A DNA stretch of 64,000 nt from an uncultured Clostridia bacterium. GTDB lineage: Bacteria > Bacillota > Clostridia > Christensenellales > Borkfalkiaceae. Shown here piece by piece: positions 18,831-29,561 of the stretch. The DNA lies in the NCBI GenBank assembly GCA_947627015.1, contig CANQUL010000001.1:25232-89231 (forward strand), read 5' to 3'. The position numbers were made by a program, and so were the translations under genes. The notes under the pieces were generated by a model that was given only the letters and a program-made list of their open reading frames with translations, ran no database searches and was not told where the DNA came from. Numbering within the stretch: position 1 is the first letter of the stretch; every line of letters begins with the position of its first letter.

Positions 18831-18860
18831 ATTGTATCACACGCATGGGCGCGATGTCAA
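18831..18860 (-). promoter_or_regulatory. Promoter for surface lipoprotein 14761-18723
   Basis: TTGACA-18 bp-TACAAT on minus strand, upstream of a structured leader. Confidence 0.65.
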
Positions 18861-18973
18861 TGATTCATGAGGCAAATTTTGATTTTTTTCAAAGAAAAAA
18901 GGATCCTTTCCTTCGAAAGAGTCCCGAACTATAAGCGCTGCTTATCGATATCGAGGAAATGTATAAATTTTAC

Positions 18974-21025
<2,052 letters not shown>

Positions 21026-23350
21026 TCAGTCGAGCAGGATCTCGAGCGGGGCGAGGGCCGCCGCTAAATCCTTGTTCCCCACCGTGGGGAAGTGCACGGT
21101 GACGATGAGGTTCTTTTCGCTGCCGCGCATGGCGATCACCGTCCCGTCGCCGAACCGTGCATGGCGGACGCGCAGCCCCACGCGGAAGGAGGAGGTGTCT
21201 TTGCTCGCTTTCTGAGGCTGTACCGCGGGCATGCCCATGCCCGAAAAGGTCGCAGGGGGCTTTGTACTTCCGCCGAAGGAGGCGTACGAATCGCTGTGTT
21301 CCGCCTCACGGCGGACGGGCGAAGGTCTCGTCTGCGGCCGTTCATAGCCCTCTCGCCGGCCCGAGCCGCAGCCATAGCCCGAACCGTAGCCCGAGCCGTA
21401 ACCGCTGCGGTCGTAATCGCCCGAGTAGCGGCGGAAGGTCGCCCGTTCGGGCAGGTCGAGCTCGCCCTTCAGTTCCTCCACGAAGCGGGAACGGGCGGAC
21501 GGCTCTCTGTGGCCGTAGAGGTAGCGGCTCCGCGATCGGGTGAGCCACAGCTTCTCACGGGCACGGGTGATGGCGACGTACATGAGACGGCGTTCCTCTT
21601 CGACTCCGTTGCGCTCCTCCACCGCTCGGGAGGTGGGCATGATGTTCTCCTCGAGCCCGATGAGGAATACGCAGCGGAATTCGAGTCCCTTGACGGCATG
21701 GATGGTCGCCACGGTGACGTAGTTGCCCTCGTCCATTTCGTCGGTATCCGAGTAGAGCGTGATCTGCTGGAGGTAATCCGCGAGCTCCGCCCCCTCGTTC
21801 ATGCGGACGTATTCGTCCACGGAATTCTGAAATTCATCGAGATTGGCACGCTTGGTCACGCTCTCGTCGCTGCTGTCCGCGTACTGCGCGTAGATGCCCG
21901 CGCTCTCGAGGATGTAGCGCACGAGCTCGTTGACGGGCAGGAACTGCGAGCGGACGACGAGGTCCTTGATGTACGCGCCGAATTCCTTTAATTTATTGCG
22001 AATGGCCGCGGACAGGGGGAGCATGTCTGCGGCGAGCACGGCGTCATAGAGCGTGAGGTCCTCCCGTTCGGCGTACTGCGTGAGCGTCTCGATCGTCTTG
22101 TCGCCGATGCCGCGCTTGGGCACGTTGACGATGCGAAGGAGCGCTTCGCTGTCAAAGGGATTGGAGATGAGCCGGAGATACGCGAGGATGTCCTTGATCT
22201 CCTTGCGTTCAAAGAACTTGAACCCGCCGAACACCTTGTGCGCGATGCCGTACTTTGCGAATTCCTGCTCGTAGGCGCGCGTCAGGGCGTTGATGCGCAT
22301 GAGGACGGCGAAGTCCGAATAGCGGTACCCCATGCGGCAGAGTTCGGAGATGATGCGGGCGCAGTAGAGCGCTTCCCCCGTCTCGTCGTCCGCTTCGAAG
22401 TAGACGGGCTTTTCGCCGTCGGGTGCCTCCGTCCACAGTTTTTTCCCCTTGCGGTGCGTATTGTGGGAAATGGAGGCATTCGCGAGGGCGAGGATGGCCC
22501 CTGTGGAGCGATAATTGCGCTGAAGTTTGTACACCTTGGCATTCGGATAGACCCGTTCGAAGTGCAGGATATTCTCGATCTGCGCCCCCCGCCAACCGTA
22601 GATGCTCTGGTCGTCGTCGCCGACGACAAAGAGGTTTCCGTGCACGCTTGCAAGCAGCTTGATGAGGTCGAACTGCACGGCGTTGGTGTCCTGAAATTCA
22701 TCGACATGGATATAGCGGAAGCGGCCGGCGAGGTATTCGCGCGCGTCCGTGTCCTCCATGAGAAGGGCACGCGCCTCGGTGAGTAGGTCGTCGAAGTCGA
22801 GCGCGTTGTAGGCCTTGAGATGAGCACAGTAGCGGCGGTATACCTTCATGGCGGCGTCGATGCCGTGCTCGTGGGAATACATCTCCGCATAGGTCTCGGG
22901 AGAGACGCCGAGCATTTTGGCGTTGGAAATGTGAAAGCGCACCGATTTCAAGAGCGCTTCTTCCTCGTAACCGAGTTCCTTGAACGTCTGCTTGATGACG
23001 GCCGAACGCTCCTGTTCGGAATAGATGGAGAAGTTGGGGGAAAGTCCCCGTCGCTCGGCATACATGCGCAAGATCTTGACGCACATGGAGTGGATGGTGC
23101 AGACCCACATGCGGCCCGTCTCGCATACCCGTTCGAGCCGTGTGCGCATTTCCGCCGCCGCCTTGTTCGTGAACGTGATGGCGAGGATGGATTCGGGCGC
23201 AACGTCCTTTTCCGAGATGAGGTATTCGATGCGCGAAGTGAGGACACGCGTCTTGCCGCTGCCCGCTCCCGCGAGCACCAAAACGGCGCCCTCGGTGTCG
23301 AGGACGGGCGCGATCTGTTCGTCATTCAAAGAATCTCTCAGCGTTTCCAT
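21026..23350 (-). CDS. pcrA: ATP-dependent DNA helicase PcrA/UvrD
   Basis: LNDEQIAPVLDTEGAVLVLAGAGSGKTRVLTSRI...VVGDDDQSIYGWRGA...VATIHAVKGLEFRCVFLIGLEE; Tudor-like C-terminal domain. Confidence 0.97.
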   Translation of the reverse strand: METLRDSLNDEQIAPVLDTEGAVLVLAGAGSGKTRVLTSRIEYLISEKDVAPESILAITFTNKAAAEMRTRLERVCETGRMWVCTIHSMCVKILRMYAERRGLSPNFSIYSEQERSAVIKQTFKELGYEEEALLKSVRFHISNAKMLGVSPETYAEMYSHEHGIDAAMKVYRRYCAHLKAYNALDFDDLLTEARALLMEDTDAREYLAGRFRYIHVDEFQDTNAVQFDLIKLLASVHGNLFVVGDDDQSIYGWRGAQIENILHFERVYPNAKVYKLQRNYRSTGAILALANASISHNTHRKGKKLWTEAPDGEKPVYFEADDETGEALYCARIISELCRMGYRYSDFAVLMRINALTRAYEQEFAKYGIAHKVFGGFKFFERKEIKDILAYLRLISNPFDSEALLRIVNVPKRGIGDKTIETLTQYAEREDLTLYDAVLAADMLPLSAAIRNKLKEFGAYIKDLVVRSQFLPVNELVRYILESAGIYAQYADSSDESVTKRANLDEFQNSVDEYVRMNEGAELADYLQQITLYSDTDEMDEGNYVTVATIHAVKGLEFRCVFLIGLEENIMPTSRAVEERNGVEEERRLMYVAITRAREKLWLTRSRSRYLYGHREPSARSRFVEELKGELDLPERATFRRYSGDYDRSGYGSGYGSGYGCGSGRREGYERPQTRPSPVRREAEHSDSYASFGGSTKPPATFSGMGMPAVQPQKASKDTSSFRVGLRVRHARFGDGTVIAMRGSEKNLIVTVHFPTVGNKDLAAALAPLEILLD

Positions 23351-23358
23351 ACCCCATT

Positions 23359-23387
23359 ATTATAGCACACAGCCCGGAAAATGGCAA
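23359..23387 (-). promoter_or_regulatory. Promoter for pcrA(-ligA)
   Basis: TTGCCA-17 bp-TATAAT on minus strand. Confidence 0.6.
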
Positions 23388-23449
23388 GCGAATGGGGCGC
23401 CGCAAGCCACACATTGTCGGGGGAAACGCAAAGCCCCTGCGGGCGGCTG

Positions 23450-23860
23450 TTACTGTACGGGTTGCCCTTGCTTTCTCCCGCGGATTTCGAACTCGTATTC
23501 CCGCTTGAAACGTTCGAGCGCGCGAAGATATTTTTCGGAGAGCTCAAGATTGTAGCGCTGCTTTTCGGAATACGAGAGCGTTGCGTAGTAGCTCTTGTCG
23601 GTAAGCCGTCCGATGGCGTCGGAGACCTCGCCCTCCTCCAAGAGCAGCTTTTTGACGCGGAGATAGAACGCGTCGGGGAGTTCTCCCTTGATCTCGGCAT
23701 CCACCTTGTCGCGGAAGTAGAGCTCGAGCTTGCTCTCGTTGATGCCCTGCTCCTTGGCATGGTCGCGCTCTTCGCCCAGCCGCCGTTCACACTCCTCCCA
23801 GAATCCCCGCTTCATTCTGCTCTTTGCCTCTTTTGCAAGTGCCTTTAAGGTTCGTTCCAT
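23450..23860 (-). CDS. Conserved-looking hypothetical protein, 136 aa, charged helical
   Basis: MERTLKALAKEAKSRMKRGFWEECERRLGEERDHAKEQG...; in the rpsU transcription unit; no family recognised. Confidence 0.7.
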   Translation of the reverse strand: MERTLKALAKEAKSRMKRGFWEECERRLGEERDHAKEQGINESKLELYFRDKVDAEIKGELPDAFYLRVKKLLLEEGEVSDAIGRLTDKSYYATLSYSEKQRYNLELSEKYLRALERFKREYEFEIRGRKQGQPVQ

Positions 23861-23895
23861 AAACCGCCTCCGTTCCTGTGGATTCGACTGTTTTC

Positions 23896-23930
23896 GCAAA
23901 AAAAATCGCAACCCGAAGGTTGCGATTTTT
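23896..23930 (-). terminator. Rho-independent terminator downstream of rpsU
   Basis: Minus strand AAAAAATCGCAACC-TTCG-GGTTGCGATTTTTTTT. Confidence 0.85.
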
Positions 23931-24107
23931 TCAGTTTCTGCTTCTCTTTCTTGCTGCTTCCGACTTCTTTCTCTTTTTGACGGAGGGCTTCTCGTAGAAC
24001 TCCTTTTTGCGGAGATCACCGATGATGCCGTCGCGCGAGCACTTTCTCTTGAATCTGCGGAGCGCGGACTCGAGGTTCTCGTTTTCACCGACCTTGATCG
24101 TGGACAT
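23931..24107 (-). CDS. rpsU: 30S ribosomal protein S21
   Basis: [58 protein letters not shown]. Confidence 0.97.
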   Translation of the reverse strand: MSTIKVGENENLESALRRFKRKCSRDGIIGDLRKKEFYEKPSVKKRKKSEAARKRSRN

Positions 24108-24144
24108 ATTCAACCCTCCTTCGCCGAAGCACTTAATGTTCATT

Positions 24145-24177
24145 ATTATAGCAGACGCGAGGCGGTTTGTCAACCGC
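24145..24177 (-). promoter_or_regulatory. rpsU promoter with inverted repeat over the -35
   Basis: TTGACA-17 bp-TATAAT; -35 lies inside GCGGTT-TGTC-AACCGC (24162-24177). Confidence 0.7.
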
Positions 24178-24252
24178 TTTCACCCGCGAATAGGAAAATT
24201 TTTCGGCCATTTTCGGGGATCCGACGCATTCTCTCCTCGGGGAAGGCCCGCT

Positions 24253-26817
24253 TTATGCCGCGGGGCCGATCTCCCCGGAGCCGGAGTCCGGTTCGGGCTC
24301 GGGTTTGTTCACGGTCACCGTGAAGGTGACGGAGGCCGAGTTCCCGCTGCCGTCCGCGATCGTGTAGACATAGGTGCCGGAAACGAGCGCGTCGCCCGCG
24401 AATACTGCGATGCCGTCGCGCGAAAATTGACCGCTCCTTGCGGACATGGTGCCCACGGAGTTGTCCGTGACGGTCAATTTATCAAAGAGATCGGAGACTG
24501 TTTTGCCCTCTTCGGCTTCATAAGTGAGCTCGTACGGCGTACCGGCCGCCGCAGCGCCGTCCACAAAGAGTTTGGGCGCCTCGAGGTCGACGAGCATGGC
24601 CCTTGCCGTCAGGCCCTCTTCGCAGGTAAATTCGGTCATCTTCCGGAGGCCTTTTTCCTCATCGCCCTCTTTCGTGACCGTCTCAAATGCGGACACGGGT
24701 ACGGAAATCGCTTCGGAAATGCGGGCACAGCCGCCCGTGAGCACCTTGCCGAGGAAGAGCTTTGCGACATGCGTGCCGACGGGAAGATCGGGGAAGGATA
24801 ACTTGATCCCCTTGAGCGTAAAGGCCTCGCCCGCATAGGAGACGGGTTCCGTGACAGCCTGTGCAAACGAATCCCACGCCACATAGAGCGCGTACTGCGA
24901 GCCCTTGGTGAAGATGACCGTCTTTTCGACGTCGAGCGTGACGGCCGAATAGTCGATGCCCTCCGCAGTGACCGCCGCCTGTCCCTTGATCTTTCCGCTG
25001 ATCCCGACCGGTCCGAAATCGTCGGGACGGGCGGGCATATCCTCAACTTCGACGATCTCATACTCGCCGAGAAGGGAATGGAGCCGTCCGATCGTCTCGT
25101 CGCATTCTTCGCAGGTTTTGATGCAGACCTCCCGCATGCCGTCCAAACCGAGTGCTCCGTTATACACGTCGAGCATGATCTCCTCCGCGATCCCCTGCAA
25201 GTCTGTCGCAAGGATGGCGCCGATTACGTCGGACGGGGCGTCGCAGCCCTGACGGACGCTCAAACCGAGGTCGGTCCAGCATTCCTTGATCAGTTCCAGC
25301 TTGCGGGCGTCATCGTAGCCGCGGCCGAAATCGGGAAGGAAGCGGAGACTCAGCCCGGTGATGGGGTCATCCCGATCGAAGGTCGCCTTCATTTCGATCC
25401 GGACGGAATCGGTCACCAATTCGTCCCAGTCGGTAAAGTGCACCTCCCGTCCCTGTCCGTCCGTGCCGACATATTGATACCCCTTCTCCGCCTGTTCCTC
25501 ATAGCTCAATTCGGTGTATTCGACAATGCCGTACCCTTCTTTCCAGATGCAGTCGTCGGGGCGGAACGTCTTTCCGTTGGCAAGATGCAGCGTGTATACC
25601 TCATACATGTGCGGATCCCCGGGAAGGCCCACGTCCCGGAAATCGAGATCGACGCTCCCCCAGCCGACAAGATCGCGGCCATTGTTTGCATAGACTTCGC
25701 CCCCGTACGTATGATAGTTGCCGATGTTAAGGGTCTCGACTTCGAAGCGGAATTCATCCGTCCCGGCATAGACGTCCGCGGGGACTTTTTTCTCCCCCGT
25801 AATGCCGTCATAGGCCGAGACGTTGCCCGCCGTCTCCATCAGAATGCCGTCTTCCGACTGCGTATAGAAGAGAATGGACGGACCGGCCCCGAGTTCATAG
25901 GATCCGCTATGGGAGCAGAACGGCGCTTTCGTGCTGAGGGAGGAGAACTGATAGCCGCGCCACCCGTCTCCCTTGCGATACATCTCCGTGATGAAGCCGT
26001 CATAAACCGACTCACCGCCCAAGGCGGGATCCGGATGGACGAGGATATTCTCGTAATAATACCGCTTCCCGGCCGAATAAATGAGGTGCTCTACCTGGTC
26101 GCTGTTGCGTCCTTCCCTTTCGTCCGAATTGACGTACCAATATTCCGCCGTCTCGTCGCCGTCCGCATCGGGATAGATGAGAAGGTCATAGGTCTCGCTT
26201 CCGTCCGACGTATCCGTCACATCGTACACATGCAGGGTATCCGTCTCGGGGATATAATTGAGAAGATAGTGATACGCGCCGATGTGGACGAACTTGTTCA
26301 TGACGTTGACGGTTTGAAGCACGGTATCCCTGATTCCTTCCGCACTCTCGTGCGCTAAATCGACAGAATCCCTGCTGCTCTCGAAAAAGTCCTGCGTGGT
26401 CGTCCGCATGGTGTCGGGCGTGCCCGTAAAATGATCGTTCTCCGTGGGGATGAACGGCTCCCATTCCTCCTTGCCGTCGGACAGGGGGACGGGAACGTCG
26501 AGCGCGCACATCGCCGCCTCGGCGCCGCCGATCGTAAAGTTGAAGGAGAGGTCGGCATTTTCGAGACGGTCGACCGAGAAGGCGAGAAGATCGGCATCGG
26601 GGAGTTCGGTCACCGTCCCGGGCTGCGGTCCGGGGTCGAGTTCTCCGCCCTCGGGGTCTCTTCCTTCTTCGGGGTCTTTTCCCTCTTCGGGGCCTTTTCC
26701 CTCTTCGCCGCTGAACGGAGGAGCGGGATCGGGACCCGGACCGGGGCCCGGTGGGGTGCAGCCGGCCGGCACGATCATGAGCATTGCCAACAGGACTGTC
26801 AAAATCCGCTTCTTCAT
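24253..26817 (-). CDS. Large surface lipoprotein of unknown function with Pro/Glu/Gly linker
   Basis: MKKRILTVLLAMLMIVPAGCTPPGPGPGPDP lipobox (VPAGC), then 6-aa repeats EEGKGPEEGKDPEEGRDP; C-terminal Ig-like beta-rich region. Confidence 0.82.
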   Translation of the reverse strand: MKKRILTVLLAMLMIVPAGCTPPGPGPGPDPAPPFSGEEGKGPEEGKDPEEGRDPEGGELDPGPQPGTVTELPDADLLAFSVDRLENADLSFNFTIGGAEAAMCALDVPVPLSDGKEEWEPFIPTENDHFTGTPDTMRTTTQDFFESSRDSVDLAHESAEGIRDTVLQTVNVMNKFVHIGAYHYLLNYIPETDTLHVYDVTDTSDGSETYDLLIYPDADGDETAEYWYVNSDEREGRNSDQVEHLIYSAGKRYYYENILVHPDPALGGESVYDGFITEMYRKGDGWRGYQFSSLSTKAPFCSHSGSYELGAGPSILFYTQSEDGILMETAGNVSAYDGITGEKKVPADVYAGTDEFRFEVETLNIGNYHTYGGEVYANNGRDLVGWGSVDLDFRDVGLPGDPHMYEVYTLHLANGKTFRPDDCIWKEGYGIVEYTELSYEEQAEKGYQYVGTDGQGREVHFTDWDELVTDSVRIEMKATFDRDDPITGLSLRFLPDFGRGYDDARKLELIKECWTDLGLSVRQGCDAPSDVIGAILATDLQGIAEEIMLDVYNGALGLDGMREVCIKTCEECDETIGRLHSLLGEYEIVEVEDMPARPDDFGPVGISGKIKGQAAVTAEGIDYSAVTLDVEKTVIFTKGSQYALYVAWDSFAQAVTEPVSYAGEAFTLKGIKLSFPDLPVGTHVAKLFLGKVLTGGCARISEAISVPVSAFETVTKEGDEEKGLRKMTEFTCEEGLTARAMLVDLEAPKLFVDGAAAAGTPYELTYEAEEGKTVSDLFDKLTVTDNSVGTMSARSGQFSRDGIAVFAGDALVSGTYVYTIADGSGNSASVTFTVTVNKPEPEPDSGSGEIGPAA

Positions 26818-26828
26818 ATCTTCTCCCC

Positions 26829-28529
26829 TCAAAGAATGGCGCTTACGTCCGCATGGATGCGCCCGAGCATCGCTTCCGCCGCCGCTTCGTCCTTTGCGCG
26901 CACGGAGAAGTACAGCTTGAGCTTGGGTTCGGTCCCCGAGGGACGCACGCAGACAAAGTTGCCGCCTTCGAGTTCATAGTATACGCAATTGCACTTGGGA
27001 ATGTGCAGCGCGGTGACTGTTCCGTCCGCGGCGATGCGCACATCCTTGGAATAGTCGCGCACGGCCTCCACACGGATGCCGCCGAAGGCCTCCGCCTTGC
27101 GCGTCTTGAGGGCGTCCACCGTGGCGTTCATCTCCTTCATGGCGTTCAGTCCCTTGTATTGGATGGAGATGTTCCGGTCGAGCACATAGCCGTATTTTGC
27201 ATAGATCTCCATGAGACGGCGGTATACGGTCTTGCCCTTCATCGTGTAATAGCAGACCATCTCCGCACAGAGCATGGAGGCGACAACGGCGTCCTTATCG
27301 CGGGCATGGGTGCCACGGAGATACCCGCAGCTCTCTTCAAAACCGAACACAAAGGTGTGTGAACCGTCCTGTTCCCATTCCTTGATCTTCTCGCCGATGA
27401 ACTTGAACCCGACAGGCGTTTCGAAGAGAGCGACGCCGAAATCCTCGCAGATCGCGCGCGCCATGCCCGTGGAGACAAAGGACTTGACGACGGCGGCGTT
27501 TGCGGGGAGGGACCCCTCTTCCTTGAGACGGGTCAGGATGTAGTCGAGGAGAAGAATGCCGACCTGATTGCCCGAGAGTGCATGGAATTCCCCCTCGTCG
27601 TCCTTGACGGCCACGCCGAGACGGTCGGAGTCGGGATCGGTGCCAAACACGACGTCGGCCTTGATGCGGTTCGCGAGCTCAATGCCCATGGAGAGCGTCT
27701 CCTTGAATTCGGGATTGGGCACGGCGACCGTCGAGAAGGCGGGATCCTCCGCGGTCTGTTCCTCGACGACCGTCACATGGATGCCGAGCTTTTGAAGGAT
27801 GCGCATGACCGGCACATAGCCCGAGCCGTGGACGGGAGTGTAGACGAGTTTCAGATCCTTCCCGCACGCCTTTACGGCTTCCTCCGAGAGCGTGAGCTTG
27901 GAGAGTTCCTCGATGTAATCGTCATCGACGCTTGCGGGCACGGGTACGATGAGCGGACTCTCTTCGTCGCCCGTGACGGAGAGATAGTCGGTGATCTTCT
28001 CGATGAATCCGACCACGACGTCGGTCGCCTCGGGAGACATCTGGGCGCCGTCCTCGCCGTAGACCTTGTAACCGTTGTATTGCTTGGGATTGTGCGAAGC
28101 AGTGATCATGATCCCGCAGATCGCGTTCAGCCTTCTCACGGCATACGAGAGCATGGGAACGGGGTGCACGCGTTCGAAGAGGTAGGCTTTGATGCCGTTC
28201 TTTGCGAGCACGCCCGCGGCCGCACGCGCGAACCGGGCAGATCCGAAACGGGTATCGTAAGAGATGACCACGCCGCGCTCCTTGGCCTCCGCAGGCAGAG
28301 TGCCGATGTATTCGGAGAGCCCCTGCGTGGCACGGCGGACGGTGTAGACGTTCATCATGTTGATGCCGCATCCGATGATACCGCGCATACCCGCCGTCCC
28401 GAAGGCGAGTTCGCCGCCGAAACGGTACTCGATCTCCTTTTCGTCGGTGAGCGCCGCAAGTTCCGCCCGATCCTCCGCGGAGAGACGGGAGTCGTTCAAC
28501 CAGCTCTCGTAAAGTTGCTTGTAGTTCAT
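26829..28529 (-). CDS. pgcA: Phosphoglucomutase/phosphomannomutase (alpha-D-phosphohexomutase)
   Basis: FGTAGMRGIIGCGINMMNVYTVRRATQGL, MITASHNPKQYNGYKVYGEDGAQ, GTDPDSDRLGVAVKDDEG, CVRPSGTEPKLKLYF. Confidence 0.94.
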   Translation of the reverse strand: MNYKQLYESWLNDSRLSAEDRAELAALTDEKEIEYRFGGELAFGTAGMRGIIGCGINMMNVYTVRRATQGLSEYIGTLPAEAKERGVVISYDTRFGSARFARAAAGVLAKNGIKAYLFERVHPVPMLSYAVRRLNAICGIMITASHNPKQYNGYKVYGEDGAQMSPEATDVVVGFIEKITDYLSVTGDEESPLIVPVPASVDDDYIEELSKLTLSEEAVKACGKDLKLVYTPVHGSGYVPVMRILQKLGIHVTVVEEQTAEDPAFSTVAVPNPEFKETLSMGIELANRIKADVVFGTDPDSDRLGVAVKDDEGEFHALSGNQVGILLLDYILTRLKEEGSLPANAAVVKSFVSTGMARAICEDFGVALFETPVGFKFIGEKIKEWEQDGSHTFVFGFEESCGYLRGTHARDKDAVVASMLCAEMVCYYTMKGKTVYRRLMEIYAKYGYVLDRNISIQYKGLNAMKEMNATVDALKTRKAEAFGGIRVEAVRDYSKDVRIAADGTVTALHIPKCNCVYYELEGGNFVCVRPSGTEPKLKLYFSVRAKDEAAAEAMLGRIHADVSAIL

Positions 28530-28592
28530 GGTTTTACCTCCGAAAATGCTTTATTTTCCGACCCCATATCGATATTTCGGTATGAAAGGCAA

Positions 28593-29558
28593 TTATTCTG
28601 TACGCATCGCGGCCGATTCGGGCTCCACGATGGTATTCCGGTCAAGGAAGTACTTGGTCCCCTCCGTCTCGTAGTAGTTGACGTACTGCATGGCGATGAG
28701 GAAGAGGAAGGAGAGCGGAATGGTGATGAGCAGGCCGCTCCCCGCCGTAAAGAGCGCGAATCCCACGTTGACAAAGACGATGAGATAGCAGGCGATGAGG
28801 AATCCGCCGAAGCGGGAGATCGCGCCTTTTTGCATGTGTGCGCCGTATTTGAATGCACCGATCACGGACATGCCCCCCACCACCATGGCGGGCATCCAAC
28901 CCGAGATGAAGGAGAGCTTAAAGGCCTGCAATATGATCATGGCCGTCACGGTGAGTGCGATCGAGAGAATGACGGTCGCAACGCCCCACGCGGGGAGCAG
29001 CGACGGAAGGTAAAAGAAAAGGAACCAGCAGGCGAGCGCGCCCAAGAGGTCATAGACAAAGGCGAGCGGAACATACAGGAGCTCATAGAGCGAGGCCCGC
29101 GCGATGTTGCGGAAAAATGCTGCGCCGAACTGCGTCCGCGAGCAGGTGGCCATCTTGTCGTTGACGATGCTTCCGACGGCAAAGTGCGCGATACCGTTCA
29201 AAAACCGCTTGAAAAGGTACATCACGGCAACGCCGATGACCGAGCCGATGATCGAGCCCATGTTCGCCGCGAGCAGGCCGAGGAATTCGCCGAACACCGT
29301 ATGAAAGACGGACTGGAATTCGGTGAGCGCCGCGGGATCGCCCTGCATGAGCGCATCCGTGAGCGCCCGGAAGAAGTCATCGAAGAGACCCGTCAGATTC
29401 GAGAGTTCCGGGCTGTTCATGACAAAGGACAGGCCGCTCCAAAGAATGAGGTAAGTGAGGCTGTAAAAGAGGACCCCCGTGACAATGCGGTACAAGAGCA
29501 GTTTGAACACATTGGAAAAGAGGTCGCACGTCAGATGAACGGTATGCTTGAAACGCAT
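28593..29558 (-). CDS. Polytopic membrane protein of unknown function
   Basis: Multiple hydrophobic segments; paired with the adjacent membrane protein 29562-30383. Confidence 0.75.
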   Translation of the reverse strand: MRFKHTVHLTCDLFSNVFKLLLYRIVTGVLFYSLTYLILWSGLSFVMNSPELSNLTGLFDDFFRALTDALMQGDPAALTEFQSVFHTVFGEFLGLLAANMGSIIGSVIGVAVMYLFKRFLNGIAHFAVGSIVNDKMATCSRTQFGAAFFRNIARASLYELLYVPLAFVYDLLGALACWFLFFYLPSLLPAWGVATVILSIALTVTAMIILQAFKLSFISGWMPAMVVGGMSVIGAFKYGAHMQKGAISRFGGFLIACYLIVFVNVGFALFTAGSGLLITIPLSFLFLIAMQYVNYYETEGTKYFLDRNTIVEPESAAMRTE

Positions 29559-29561
29559 GGA

